NCBI RefSeq assembly: GCF_024006985.1
Contig: NZ_JAMXIB010000002.1
Coordinates: 1 to 64,000, forward strand
Direction of reading: 5' to 3'
Length of the DNA stretch: 64,000 bases
From: Robiginitalea marina
GTDB lineage: Bacteria > Bacteroidota > Bacteroidia > Flavobacteriales > Flavobacteriaceae
This document shows positions 29,485-38,669 of the stretch, piece after piece. The notes beneath the pieces were generated by a model. That model did no database searches, had not been told where the DNA came from, and was given only the letters and a program-made list of their open reading frames with translations. Position numbers and translations under genes: made by a program. Position 1 is the stretch's first letter. The number at the start of each line of letters is the position of its first letter.

Positions 29485-30135
29485 ATGAAAACCATACTTC
29501 AGATTGTTCTTTGGATCGTATGTATTTTCCTCGGGTATATGATCTACAAATCCGTGACCGGGCCCATCGAATTCGATAAAGTCAAGAAAGAACGATTTGC
29601 AGAAGTGATTCAAAAGCTCAAGGATATCCGCAACGCCCAGGAAGCCTATAAAACGGTGAACGGGCGCTACGCCAATGATTTCAATAGCCTGGTGGCTTTT
29701 GTGGATACCGCAAAATATACCATTACCCAGCAGCGCGACTCTTCCTACATGGAATTCGATAAGGTGTACCAAATCGATATGCTCAAGGAAATTACCATTA
29801 TCGACACCCTGGGCTTTGTGCCGGTTAAGGACTCCATCTTCCGCAATAGCGAACGCTACAAGCAAATGATGTATGTGCCCTACGGACAAAACAACGAACA
29901 GTTCACGATGAAGGCCGAAATAATTGAAAAAAGTGGATACAAGGCTCCGGTTTTTGAAGCCAAGGTAGCCAAGTCCGTGGTGCTTTACGATCAGCCCAAG
30001 GACCTCCTGGCCCGCGAAAACGTACAGGTTAGCGTGGAGGAAGTAAATGGTACGGAAATAAAAGTAGGCTCGCTTACCGAAGTGAGCACCAGCGGAAACT
30101 GGCCCCCGATCTATGACAAAAAAGGAGACCAATAA
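29485..30135 (+). CDS. Conserved inner-membrane protein of unknown function
   Basis: The 216-residue protein has one N-terminal membrane helix (ILQIVLWIVCIFLGYMIYKSV) and a soluble remainder that starts with a pilin-like helix (FAEVIQKLKDIRNAQEAYKTV). The rest is beta-rich. The arrangement resembles type IV pilin-like or secretion-linked envelope proteins but I do not recognise a known family. It overlaps the following gene by 23 bases, so they are coupled. Functionally unassigned. Confidence 0.7.
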   Translation: MKTILQIVLWIVCIFLGYMIYKSVTGPIEFDKVKKERFAEVIQKLKDIRNAQEAYKTVNGRYANDFNSLVAFVDTAKYTITQQRDSSYMEFDKVYQIDMLKEITIIDTLGFVPVKDSIFRNSERYKQMMYVPYGQNNEQFTMKAEIIEKSGYKAPVFEAKVAKSVVLYDQPKDLLARENVQVSVEEVNGTEIKVGSLTEVSTSGNWPPIYDKKGDQ

Positions 30136-30943
30136 CCCGGAGGAGACTACGGAAAACGCCTTTCACAAACTGTCCATCCAGGTAAGCCTGGATGGACTTT
30201 CTTTTTGCGTGCTGGATACCCTGTCAAACTCCCTGGCCCTGAGTCATTCGGTGCACTTCAAACAAGACGTAAGCCCTTTTGACCTCCACCGGGAACTCAG
30301 GGAAAGCTTCGCTGAGAAGGGGGTGCTTGAATACTTTTTTTCCGAAGTGATTGCCATCCACCGCAACGCCCTATTTACCCTTGTGCCCCAACCCCTTTTC
30401 GACCCGGATCACCTGGCCAATTATTTAAAGTTCAATGCCCGGATCCAGGCCTCTGACCACCTCGATTATGATCGCCTGGAAGGACTGGATATGGTGAATG
30501 TGTACGTCCCTTTTGCCAATGTGAACAATTATATCTACGACCTGTTCGGGGAGTTCGAATTCAGGCATAGTGGTACCGTTTTGCTGGAAAGCCTCCTTAA
30601 ACTCCCGAGCAGCAGGCAGGGGACCCTCTGCTTTCTGCACCTGTCCGGGACGCAGATGGACCTCGCAATTTTTGCGAACCGAAAATTATTATTCTACAAC
30701 TCCTTTCCCTTCTCCGGGCCCCCGGAAGTGATTTATTACCTTTTGTTTTCCCTGGAACAACTGGGATTGGATCCCGCGGTTACCAGGGTAAGGCTCTTCG
30801 GGGAGGTCGGGGAAGGGGACCCGGTTTACGAGCAATGCGCTGAATTCTTTGAACAGGTATCCCTGCTGCTTCCTTCGGATACGGCACTTTTACCGGCATC
30901 CCCTCCGCCTGGCATCGACTTCACCCTGATCAACGCCCTGTGA
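30113..30943 (+). CDS. DUF3822 family protein
   Basis: The 276-residue soluble protein reads as a DUF3822 member: KLSIQVSLDGLSFCVLD near the start, then DLDYDRL-type and NVYVPFANVNNYIYDLFGEF blocks and a LHLSGTQMDLAIFANRKLLFYN strand-turn-strand, suggesting an actin/ASKHA-like fold, as in type IV pilus PilM-like proteins (inference). It overlaps the upstream membrane-protein gene by 23 bases and shares its stop with the rsmD start. In many Bacteroidota DUF3822 precedes rsmD. Confidence 0.8.
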   Translation: MTKKETNNPEETTENAFHKLSIQVSLDGLSFCVLDTLSNSLALSHSVHFKQDVSPFDLHRELRESFAEKGVLEYFFSEVIAIHRNALFTLVPQPLFDPDHLANYLKFNARIQASDHLDYDRLEGLDMVNVYVPFANVNNYIYDLFGEFEFRHSGTVLLESLLKLPSSRQGTLCFLHLSGTQMDLAIFANRKLLFYNSFPFSGPPEVIYYLLFSLEQLGLDPAVTRVRLFGEVGEGDPVYEQCAEFFEQVSLLLPSDTALLPASPPPGIDFTLINAL

Positions 30944-31485
30944 TACGCATCATCTCTGGCACCCACAAAAGCCGGCGGCTCCAGGCGCCTAAAAACCTGC
31001 CGGTTCGCCCCACTACCGATCGGGCCAAGGAAGCCCTTTTCAACATCCTTGGCGGCGGATTGCATTGGACGGAAGCTTCGGTACTCGATCTGTATGCCGG
31101 CACGGGAAACATCAGTTATGAATGTGCATCCAGGGGATGCACATCGGTGACTGCCGTGGATGCACACCCGGGCTGTGTGAAATTCATTGAAAAAACCGCA
31201 TCCCAGTTGGGCATGCAGATTTCTGTGGTTCGCAGGGATGTGATGAAATTCCTCGAACAGTGCGGGCAATCCTTTGACCTGATCTTTGCAGATCCTCCTT
31301 ATGAGATTACCCCGGAGGAACTCGGGAAACTGGTGTCGACCTGCCTGGAAAGGGGCCTCCTTAAGCCGGGAGGGGTTCTGGTCCTTGAGCATGCCTCCTC
31401 ACGCGATCTGGGAAACCTTATGGGCTTTCAGGAGGTGCGTAGGTACGGCAGGACACATTTCAGTTTCTTTACCCAGGATAAATAA
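30940..31485 (+). CDS. rsmD: 16S rRNA m2G966 methyltransferase
   Basis: A 181-residue class I methyltransferase with GTG start overlapping the upstream stop (GTGA). RIISGTHKSRRLQ and RPTTDRAKEALFNIL are typical of RsmD. The SAM-binding loop is VLDLYAGTGNISYE and the catalytic motif is FADPPYE. It methylates G966 of 16S rRNA. Convergent with rnpB, whose 3' end is 5 bases away. Confidence 0.94.
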   Translation: MIRIISGTHKSRRLQAPKNLPVRPTTDRAKEALFNILGGGLHWTEASVLDLYAGTGNISYECASRGCTSVTAVDAHPGCVKFIEKTASQLGMQISVVRRDVMKFLEQCGQSFDLIFADPPYEITPEELGKLVSTCLERGLLKPGGVLVLEHASSRDLGNLMGFQEVRRYGRTHFSFFTQDK

Positions 31486-31490
31486 AAAAA

Positions 31491-31797
31491 GCAGGCCGTA
31501 AGCCGGATTCTGTATCCCCGGTAAACCGGGTACCTGTCATCTATCTGGACCCAGGGTTGCCCCGGGGTTCTATCCGCCTACCCGTCAGCTCAGGCGTGCC
31601 ACCTTCGGGCGCTGACCTACATGGCGTTTCACCGCATAGAGTTTGCCGATTTCACTACAGCCGAACTGTACATACTTTCTGTTGCACTGGTCCTCTCCGC
31701 CGGGGGCGGAGGGCGGGCGTTACCCGCTATGCCGCACTATGGTGTCCGGACTTTCCTCCCTGACTTTTCGAGTCAGGGCGACAGGCTGGCCTGCTCT
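31491..31797 (-). ncRNA. rnpB: RNase P RNA (class A)
   Basis: The minus strand contains the conserved bacterial RNase P blocks: a 5' GGAGGAAAGTCCGGAC core, the P4 partner near the 3' end in CAGAATCCGGCTTACGG, and a P1 helix between GCAGGCC (31794-31788 region) and GGCCTGC (31497-31491). The RNA cuts 5' leaders from pre-tRNAs. A consensus promoter at 31802-31834 would start transcription at about 31797, agreeing with the predicted 5' end. The 3' end is followed by a T run on the minus strand that probably serves as terminator. Confidence 0.95.
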
Positions 31798-31801
31798 GTT
31801 G

Positions 31802-31834
31802 CAAAGGTACTCCAATTGTTGATAAAATAAGCAA
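31802..31834 (-). promoter_or_regulatory. Promoter of rnpB
   Basis: TTG (31834-31832), 22 bp, TACCTTTG (31809-31802). The expected start coincides with the rnpB 5' end. Confidence 0.65.
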
Positions 31835-31874
31835 TAGCTGTGCCAAACAGGGGGCAGGAACGGAGCTGTATCTG

Positions 31875-31882
31875 TATATTTG
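31875..31882 (+). promoter_or_regulatory. -7 box of dnaX
   Basis: TATATTTG, consensus TAnnTTTG, 33 bases before the dnaX ATG; no -33 TTG is well placed. It is divergent from the rnpB promoter within 118 bases. Confidence 0.5.
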
Positions 31883-31915
31883 TAAGAAGGCACTCCCTGA
31901 CAGAGCATCAAGAGC

Positions 31916-33652
31916 ATGGAACCGTTTATAGTATCCGCAAGAAAATACAGGCCCCAGCACTTCGAAGACGTGGTCGGGCAGGAGGCCATTACCCGAACCC
32001 TGACCAGCGCGATTGAAAACAACCACCTGGCACAGGCCCTGTTGTTCTGTGGCCCAAGGGGGGTGGGGAAAACCACCTGCGCCCGCATCCTGGCCAAAAA
32101 AATCAACGAAGACGGCAGCCAGAAGGAAGGGGAAGATTTTGCCTTCAATATTTTTGAGCTGGATGCGGCCTCCAACAATTCGGTGGATGACATCCGGAAC
32201 CTGATCGACCAGGTTCGTATCCCGCCCCAGGTTGGCAAGTACAAAGTATATATCATCGACGAGGTGCATATGCTTTCCCAGGCGGCTTTCAACGCCTTCC
32301 TGAAAACCCTGGAAGAACCCCCCAGGCATGCGATCTTCATCCTGGCCACCACGGAAAAGCACAAAATCATCCCCACCATCCTTTCGCGGTGCCAAATCTT
32401 CGATTTCCGGCGCATCACCGTTGGGGATGCGGTGAAATACCTGCAGTACATTGCGCAGGAACAGGGGATAACCGCAGAGGAAGATGCGCTGCACATCATT
32501 GCCCAGAAAGCCGATGGGGCCATGAGGGACGCCCTTTCCATCTTTGACAGGGTCGTCAGTTTTGCGGGAACTACCCTCACCCGGAAAGCAGTGGCCGAAA
32601 ACCTCAATGTGCTGGACGTGGAGGTGTATTTCCGCGTTACCGACCTGATCCTGGGCCAGGACATCCCCGGCCTCCTGTTATACTTTAACCAGGTCCTTAG
32701 TTCAGGGTTTGAGGGCCACCATTTTATCAGTGGCCTGGGCTCCCATTTCCGTGACCTGATGGTTTGTCGCGATCCCCAGACGGTTTCGCTGCTGGAAACC
32801 AGCGACAATATCAAAAAGCAATACCTGGACCAGTCCCGCCTGACCGATTCAGACTTCCTGCTGCAGGCCCTTGAACTCACCACCCAGTGCGAGCTAAACT
32901 ACAAAGCCAGCAGCAACCACAGGCTGCTGGTGGAACTCTGCCTGATGCAACTGGCCTCCCTGGGGGTCCATGAAAAAAAAAAGGGCACTAAGGCCGTCCC
33001 ACTGATCCCGGCGAGCCAGTTCCGCGGGCAGGAAAGACAAACCCCTGCATCTCCGTCGAATGAAGCTCCCACCCGCCCCGAACCGAGCTTAAAGGAGGAT
33101 GCCCCCGCAGCGGAAGCCGCCCCCGACACCCCTGCAGAGCCTGAAAAAAGGCCCAAGAAACCGGCAATAGCCGTGGACCACCTTCGGGCGGAAAAAGTCT
33201 CGGCCCTGTCGCTCTCTTCCATCAGGGCCAAAAAACTCCATGAAGCCCAAAAGAAAGCCCACTTACCGGCGGAAGAAGCCCTTCCGGAAGATGCAGTTCC
33301 GGAAGAAGACCTCGTCCGACACTGGGAGACATTCACGCACAGAATGGAGGAAAATGGCAGGAAAATCCTGGCTTCAAGCCTGGCCATGGACCGTCCTAAA
33401 CTAAAGGAGGACTGCGTAATTTGGATTGAACTGCCCAACCTCACCATGAAAAAGGAGGTGGAGCGCGAGCAGCAGGAATTGATGGGGTATCTGAAAAAAA
33501 CCCTGAACAATTACAGCCTGCAGCTCAGGATTACCGTAAATGAAGAAACCGCCCGGCAGTTCGCCTTTACCCCGGAGGAAAAATACCAGAAGTTGAGGGA
33601 AAAAAACCCGGCCCTGGACCTGCTTCGCAAAACCTTTGACCTGGACCTGTAG
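31916..33652 (+). CDS. dnaX: DNA polymerase III subunit gamma/tau
   Basis: A 578-residue clamp-loader ATPase with Walker A GPRGVGKTT near residue 45, IIDEVHMLS (Walker B), sensor I ATTEKHKI and SRCQIFDF. It loads the sliding clamp during replication. The four-cysteine zinc module between Walker A and the DAASNNS segment is missing; that stretch is only about 20 residues (KKINEDGSQKEGEDFAFNIF). The C-terminal part from about 370 is a Pro/Ala/Glu-rich linker and a tau-like domain. It ends 4 bases before the convergent TMEM220 gene. Confidence 0.95.
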   Translation: MEPFIVSARKYRPQHFEDVVGQEAITRTLTSAIENNHLAQALLFCGPRGVGKTTCARILAKKINEDGSQKEGEDFAFNIFELDAASNNSVDDIRNLIDQVRIPPQVGKYKVYIIDEVHMLSQAAFNAFLKTLEEPPRHAIFILATTEKHKIIPTILSRCQIFDFRRITVGDAVKYLQYIAQEQGITAEEDALHIIAQKADGAMRDALSIFDRVVSFAGTTLTRKAVAENLNVLDVEVYFRVTDLILGQDIPGLLLYFNQVLSSGFEGHHFISGLGSHFRDLMVCRDPQTVSLLETSDNIKKQYLDQSRLTDSDFLLQALELTTQCELNYKASSNHRLLVELCLMQLASLGVHEKKKGTKAVPLIPASQFRGQERQTPASPSNEAPTRPEPSLKEDAPAAEAAPDTPAEPEKRPKKPAIAVDHLRAEKVSALSLSSIRAKKLHEAQKKAHLPAEEALPEDAVPEEDLVRHWETFTHRMEENGRKILASSLAMDRPKLKEDCVIWIELPNLTMKKEVEREQQELMGYLKKTLNNYSLQLRITVNEETARQFAFTPEEKYQKLREKNPALDLLRKTFDLDL

Positions 33653-33656
33653 AAGG

Positions 33657-34001
33657 CTACTTTTTTTGCGGAAAAACCCATAAAATGAGGAAAAACAAGG
33701 CTGTAACCGCCATTCCCAGGGATTCGCGACCTCTTTCGATATTGACGATATCCCCCCCTCCAATGGTGACGCCTTCAAACACATCCGGCCAGAAAGCCAC
33801 AGCAAGGCCCCCGAACGCAAGCGCCAGCAACAGGCTTACCGCTTTGGGAAGGCGGTTCAGGCCGTAAAGCAGGGATCCGAGTGCAGCGACCAGGTAGATA
33901 CCTATCCAGATCCCGGCATCAGGGTCGTTCAATTGCACGTAAGCTGCCCACAGAAAAAGGGCTGAAAACAGGAATGATAAGTACTTCAATACGCTTTTCA
34001 T
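33657..34001 (-). CDS. TMEM220-like membrane protein
   Basis: A 114-residue protein with four predicted helices and the motif WAAYVQLNDPDAGIWIGIY near the start, characteristic of the TMEM220 family of unknown function. It is the last gene of the ebo transcript, starting 10 bases after eboF. Whether it takes part in the ebo pathway or merely shares the transcript is open. Confidence 0.82.
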   Translation of the reverse strand: MKSVLKYLSFLFSALFLWAAYVQLNDPDAGIWIGIYLVAALGSLLYGLNRLPKAVSLLLALAFGGLAVAFWPDVFEGVTIGGGDIVNIERGRESLGMAVTALFFLILWVFPQKK

Positions 34002-34011
34002 GACTTATGGT

Positions 34012-35388
34012 TTAAGAGACCACATGATCCCATAGTTGCGAATATACTTCTGTGGGCTGTAGCTGCCCACCCCTGAGCAGTTCTGCCCGGTTGGTTATGA
34101 AAACCGGGTAATCTTCTTCCGAATCCGGAATCCTCCCGTGTGATCCCCTGACGAGCCCTGCCTTTAGGGGGATGATATCCATGACCGTGCGAAACCCCAA
34201 CTTTTTCGCAAGGAGTTTTCGGGCGACCCTGAGGCTGACCAGGGGGTCGGAGGGATCCGTGAATAACTCCACCGGGTCGTACCCGGGTTTTTTATGAATG
34301 TCTACCATCCGGGCAAAATCCGGGGCTTTTCGGTCATCTTCCCAGAAATAATAGGTGAACCAGGAATCGGCAGCAGCCACAACCAGAAAATCCCCGGACC
34401 TCGGATGCCCCAGGCCCCGTTGGCGCTGCGCCTGGCGATCCAACACTTCCTCCACCCCGGGCACGGCTTCCAGGATTCCCCTGACCTTCTCCAGCTCCCC
34501 CGGTTCGTTGACATATACATGGGCAACCTGGTGGTCGGCCACCGCAAAGGCCCTGCTCGCCCCGGCATCCAGCAGTTCCAGGCCACGCTCTTCCCTGATC
34601 GCCAGGTATCCATGGTGGCGCAGCACCCTGTTGAGGTGGACCGGGCGTTCCACATTGGTGATGCCGTATTCCGACAGCAGCACAATATTCGCCTGGCGTT
34701 CGCTGTAGTAAGCGATTAGCTTTCCCACCACAGTATCGATCTCCAAAAGGTCCTTTCCAATCCCCGGAAAATCGTTTCCATAGCGCTGCAGGTTGTAATC
34801 GAGATGGGGAAGGTAAATCAGCGAAAGGGTGGGGTTATACTGCCGGTCGGTTTCCATGGCGGCATCGGCAATCCACTGCGAGGCCTTTATAGAAGTCCTG
34901 GGGCCCCAGAAATTGAAGAGCGGAAACCTGCCGAGGTTTTCCTGCAGCGAATCCCTCAATTCGGCCGGGTAGGTATAAATGTCGGGGATCTTCCTTCCGT
35001 CGGCCAGATAGTTGGGTCGCGGGGTAATGCTATAATCCACGGAAGAATACATGTTATACCACCAGAAGGCATTCATGCAGGTAAACCCGGGGTTTTCCTC
35101 CCGAAGGGCTTCCCAGATTTTCCTCTCCTTAACGAGGTTGTTGGACTGCCTCCAGAACTTCACCTCGCATTCCTCGTCAAAATACCATCCATTGCCAACA
35201 ACCCCATGGCGATCGGGCAGTGTTCCCGTAAGGTAGGTGGCCTGAGCCGTACAGGTAACTGCGGGCAGGACCGGGCTGATACGGGCCCTCCCCCCCTTTT
35301 CCATAAACTGAAAGATCTGAGGCGTGTTTTCCGCGGAAAGCAGGCGGGACGAAAGCCCTACAACATTGATTACTGCCGTTTTCCTCAT
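34012..35388 (-). CDS. eboF: EboF: alkaline-phosphatase/NPP-family protein
   Basis: The 458-residue protein belongs to the type I phosphodiesterase/nucleotide pyrophosphatase group: LPAVTCTAQATYLTGTLPDR carries a nucleophile-type Thr, and HLDYNLQRYG, LLSEYGIT and VADHQVAHVY match metal-ligand positions, with a late DIHKKPGYDP. No signal peptide or anchor is visible, so a cytoplasmic location is likely. In ebo clusters this enzyme is the sixth member; its substrate is not established to my knowledge. Its ATG overlaps the eboE stop by 4 bases. Confidence 0.82.
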   Translation of the reverse strand: MRKTAVINVVGLSSRLLSAENTPQIFQFMEKGGRARISPVLPAVTCTAQATYLTGTLPDRHGVVGNGWYFDEECEVKFWRQSNNLVKERKIWEALREENPGFTCMNAFWWYNMYSSVDYSITPRPNYLADGRKIPDIYTYPAELRDSLQENLGRFPLFNFWGPRTSIKASQWIADAAMETDRQYNPTLSLIYLPHLDYNLQRYGNDFPGIGKDLLEIDTVVGKLIAYYSERQANIVLLSEYGITNVERPVHLNRVLRHHGYLAIREERGLELLDAGASRAFAVADHQVAHVYVNEPGELEKVRGILEAVPGVEEVLDRQAQRQRGLGHPRSGDFLVVAAADSWFTYYFWEDDRKAPDFARMVDIHKKPGYDPVELFTDPSDPLVSLRVARKLLAKKLGFRTVMDIIPLKAGLVRGSHGRIPDSEEDYPVFITNRAELLRGGQLQPTEVYSQLWDHVVS

Positions 35389-36581
35389 GGGTTCAGTTCA
35401 TTGAGGAACCACTGCAGTTCCCGCGAAATTGAGTTTTCCAAATCCTGTTTCAACCCGGAAGGCAGGACTTCCCAGGTATAGGTTTCCACTTCGAAGTGGA
35501 CGCATTCAGGATGTTCCCTGAAGTAGGACGCGGCCTCCGTAATTTCTGCCTGGGTTGCGCCCAACACCCCGTATGTGTTCACAAAAATGGGGACATGAAA
35601 ATGCGACCGCAGTTCAGAGAACGGAACCGGGTTCTCCAGGAAATCGGACAAATCCCTGTAGGTGCGTAACCCCTCTTCGGTTTTCAGGGAAACCTGATGG
35701 AGGTACGTGGGTTCATCAAAGGGTTTAAGGGCCCGGATAACCTCCTGAAAATCGCCTGCCCCCGCAACCGCCCGCAGGGCGGCGCTAACCTGTACCTTGC
35801 CAACCCGGATGCCGTTTTGCCTCATCCGTTCCAATACCTCCCGGGGCGATTCAAAAGCCAGGGCAAAATGACAAATATCAAAACACAGGTTAACATGCCT
35901 CCTTACCGCGGCTTCCGCCTCCCGGGCATCCAGCCCCAGGGCCTCCTGCAGGAACGACTGCCCTGCGGGAATCAGGTAGTCCCGGTAAAAGGACAGCACC
36001 TCCCCGGAATTTTCCAGCAAGCCGTCCGGTTCGGGTTCAATGTCAAGGTGCAGAAAAACCCCGCTTTCCCTTTCTTTATCGTATAAATCCCCCACCAGTC
36101 GGGCCATCTGGGAAGCCCCCTTCGCCAGGGCCCCTGCTTTTTGCCCGGGGGTGGGGTAACTGTGCCTGTACCCTATCGGGGAGGTGGAAACACCCCCTTC
36201 CAGGCCTTCAGGAAGCAAATAGGACAGCTGGTTAAATAGCCTTTGCGTATAGGCGAGACGTTCGGGGTGCGTCCAATCGGGTTCATGGACTTTTTCTTTG
36301 ACAGGCGCGCCGTGGAACTCTCCATAGGGAAAACCGTTCATCGTAAAGACATAGAAATCGTTTTTCCTGAGCCACTCCCGAAACTCCTGAAGGGCATTTC
36401 CCCGGGAAAGCTGAAGGCTGGCCAGGTTAGAAAGGCGGAGGCCTATCCCAAATACCTTTGACGGCGCCACTTTTTCCCTGATCCCCGGCAAATGGGTTTT
36501 AAGGGAATCAAAAGTGTCCTCCCAGGTAGTTCCGGGGTGGATATTGGTACAGTAGGTAAGGTGAAAATCCTTCAATCGCAT
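35385..36581 (-). CDS. eboE: EboE: TIM-barrel protein, xylose-isomerase-like
   Basis: The 398-residue protein starts DFHLTYCTNIHPGTTWEDTF, typical of EboE, and has further barrel-type motifs: CFDICHFALAFE, FLHLDIEPEPDGLLEN and FVNTYGVLGATQAEI. Xylose-isomerase-like barrels are usually metal-dependent sugar isomerases or endonuclease-type enzymes; in ebo loci it has been called a metabolite-traffic protein, but no reaction is known to me. It starts 15 bases after eboD. Confidence 0.84.
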   Translation of the reverse strand: MRLKDFHLTYCTNIHPGTTWEDTFDSLKTHLPGIREKVAPSKVFGIGLRLSNLASLQLSRGNALQEFREWLRKNDFYVFTMNGFPYGEFHGAPVKEKVHEPDWTHPERLAYTQRLFNQLSYLLPEGLEGGVSTSPIGYRHSYPTPGQKAGALAKGASQMARLVGDLYDKERESGVFLHLDIEPEPDGLLENSGEVLSFYRDYLIPAGQSFLQEALGLDAREAEAAVRRHVNLCFDICHFALAFESPREVLERMRQNGIRVGKVQVSAALRAVAGAGDFQEVIRALKPFDEPTYLHQVSLKTEEGLRTYRDLSDFLENPVPFSELRSHFHVPIFVNTYGVLGATQAEITEAASYFREHPECVHFEVETYTWEVLPSGLKQDLENSISRELQWFLNELNP

Positions 36582-36596
36582 GGCTAACGGCCCGTT

Positions 36597-37751
36597 TTAG
36601 TCTGCCAGGACGGGAAACAGCTCTGCCATGGCCTGCTCCATGAGTCCCCGGTCTATCTGGTGCACTTCTGTTTTTTGCCCTATCCCCTTAAGCAAGGTTA
36701 TGGTGAGGGTTCCCCCGAGGTGTTCACGGAATTCCTCAATCCCTTCAAGGAGCATTTCCCTGGGAAAATATGGCGGGTTCTCCAGGAAATTCCGAAACCC
36801 GAGGTTTTTCAGCAGGGCCAGAATCCGCTCCTTTTCCTCCCCGGAAATCAGCCCCAACAAGTGACTGTAAATGCTATCGAGTGCCATGCCAATGGCAACA
36901 GCTTCCCCATGCCTCAGGGAATAGTCGGTAAGGTGCTCCAGTTTGTGCGCGGCCCAGTGGCCAAAGTCCAGGGGCCTCGCACTCCCCTTCTCAAAAGGAT
37001 CGCCCCCCTGAGCGATGTGTTCCATGTGCAATCGGGCACAGCGAAAAATAAGGGTTTCCATGGGGTCCGGGTCGCGCCGAATAAGAGCAGCGGACTGGTT
37101 CTCGAGGTATTCGAAGAAATCCCGGTCGCGGATCAGGGCTACTTTTACAGCCTCGGCCATTCCGGAATTCCAATCGCGGTCTTCAAGGGTCGTCAGGAAA
37201 TCCCGGTCGTTGATGATGGCCAGGGGCACGGAGAAGGTGCCGACGAAATTTTTCTTGCCAAAATAATTTATGCCATTTTTTACCCCCACGGCTGCATCGT
37301 TCTGAGCCAGCACCGTGGTGGGGATCCTCAGCAGCCGGATCCCCCTGTGGGCGATTGCCGCGGCATACCCAGCCATGTCGATCACAGCACCCCCGCCGAC
37401 CACCACCAGGACTGAATGCCGGCAAATTCCGTGCTGGTTGATCGCACTCAGGACTAATTCGACATTTTCGGGATCGTTTTTTGCCCCTTCCCCCCCGGGA
37501 ATTTCCAACAGGCCCGAAAAAAGCAGGTCCTTCTGGTAGTGCCTGCAGTACTCCCGGATTTTGGCCCCGAGGCCACGGTGGTTTTCCAAAACCCCCTGGT
37601 CGGCCACAAAGAGTGACTTAACAGGCCTGCCGGGCTTAAGCTCCCTTAGCACCGAGGCAAACAAGGGGTTTTCTATCTCAAAAACACCCCGGGTAAACTT
37701 CAGTTCGTAGTGATAACTCACCTGAAAGGTACTGCGGATTGATTTTTCCAT
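36597..37751 (-). CDS. eboD: EboD: 3-dehydroquinate-synthase-like sugar phosphate cyclase
   Basis: The 384-residue protein has the sugar phosphate cyclase layout: NAD-binding VVGGGAVIDMAGYAAAIAHR, IPTTVLAQNDAAVGVKNGI and zinc ligands in GMAEAVKVALI, DFGHWAAHKLE and LRHGEAVAIG. The family includes dehydroquinate and 2-epi-5-epi-valiolone synthases, so the product is a cyclised sugar or polyol; EboD-type proteins form their own group. ATG 37751 chosen because homology begins at MEKSIRSTF; a longer frame would overlap eboC. It lies 11 bases after eboC. Confidence 0.86.
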   Translation of the reverse strand: MEKSIRSTFQVSYHYELKFTRGVFEIENPLFASVLRELKPGRPVKSLFVADQGVLENHRGLGAKIREYCRHYQKDLLFSGLLEIPGGEGAKNDPENVELVLSAINQHGICRHSVLVVVGGGAVIDMAGYAAAIAHRGIRLLRIPTTVLAQNDAAVGVKNGINYFGKKNFVGTFSVPLAIINDRDFLTTLEDRDWNSGMAEAVKVALIRDRDFFEYLENQSAALIRRDPDPMETLIFRCARLHMEHIAQGGDPFEKGSARPLDFGHWAAHKLEHLTDYSLRHGEAVAIGMALDSIYSHLLGLISGEEKERILALLKNLGFRNFLENPPYFPREMLLEGIEEFREHLGGTLTITLLKGIGQKTEVHQIDRGLMEQAMAELFPVLAD

Positions 37752-37762
37752 CCTCTGAGTTG

Positions 37763-38668
37763 TTACGTAACGGCAAACTTCCTTGCAATTAAACCGGATA
37801 GCGGCCACAGGAGCAAAACCAGGAGGGCAATATATCCCTGCGCAAATCCGGCCACCCATGCGGCATCCATCACAATCAGGCCCAAAACCCCTGCCTTAAC
37901 GGCCTTCCTGATGGCTCCTGGGGTCTTTTCCCGATAGGCCCGGAGCAGCGGGGAATAAACCAGTACGGCAAAAAAGCCCAGAAAGGGCAGCATTTGCCAG
38001 AAATGGCCTTTTTGCACCCATGTTATAGCTCCAACGCTGAAAATTGCCAAAGCGTATAGCAAAATTGCCCAAAGCACAGAAACCTTCCCTCCCCCGCTTA
38101 CTTCGCTCCGGCTCACGGCGGTGATGGCAAAGATATAGATTACGGGGATCCAAACGAACCCCGGGGCCCCGCTGAACGGGACCAGACTCATCCCAAGCCA
38201 CAGGTTCAGCCCCCGGCACATCCCCATCACCAGGGGCCCGAAAAAACCGTGCTTTTTGGCCAGGCCGTCATAAATCAGGATCCCGGCGGCCAGGGAAAGG
38301 GCGATTATTCCGCTTTCCAGCCTTGAAAGAAAAGCCAGAACTACCCCAAACACCAGCAGCACCGCCCCGAAAACCGCTGCGTGGCCCCATGGGATAAGGC
38401 CACTGGGGATCGGCCTTTCAGGGCGTTCCCTGAGATCCGTTTTCAGGTCGAAAACATCATTGAGCACTACCCCGGCCGCGTACAAAAACACGGAAGCCAC
38501 CAGGAGGGCCAGGAATCCTGCGATAAGGTGCGGCTGCATTTCGGGGCCGGCAAGCAGGGATGCAATCCCACCCGAGATGGCCGCTCCCGCGGCGATATCC
38601 GCAGCTGCGGTCGGAAGGTTTGCCGGCCTGCATAATTGCAGGTATCCCCTTATAACATTCCGGTCCAA
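37763..38668 (-). CDS. eboC: EboC: UbiA-family prenyltransferase
   Basis: A 301-residue integral membrane protein of about eight or nine helices. The two UbiA Asp-rich motifs are present: LNDVFDLKTD near residue 70 and YDGLAKKHGFFG near residue 132. UbiA enzymes attach a prenyl chain to an aromatic or ring acceptor at the membrane. The acceptor could be the EboD-derived ring (inference). The start is TTG at 38668, two bases after the eboB stop; no internal ATG preserves the first helix. Confidence 0.86.
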   Translation of the reverse strand: MDRNVIRGYLQLCRPANLPTAAADIAAGAAISGGIASLLAGPEMQPHLIAGFLALLVASVFLYAAGVVLNDVFDLKTDLRERPERPIPSGLIPWGHAAVFGAVLLVFGVVLAFLSRLESGIIALSLAAGILIYDGLAKKHGFFGPLVMGMCRGLNLWLGMSLVPFSGAPGFVWIPVIYIFAITAVSRSEVSGGGKVSVLWAILLYALAIFSVGAITWVQKGHFWQMLPFLGFFAVLVYSPLLRAYREKTPGAIRKAVKAGVLGLIVMDAAWVAGFAQGYIALLVLLLWPLSGLIARKFAVT

Positions 38669-38669
38669 A

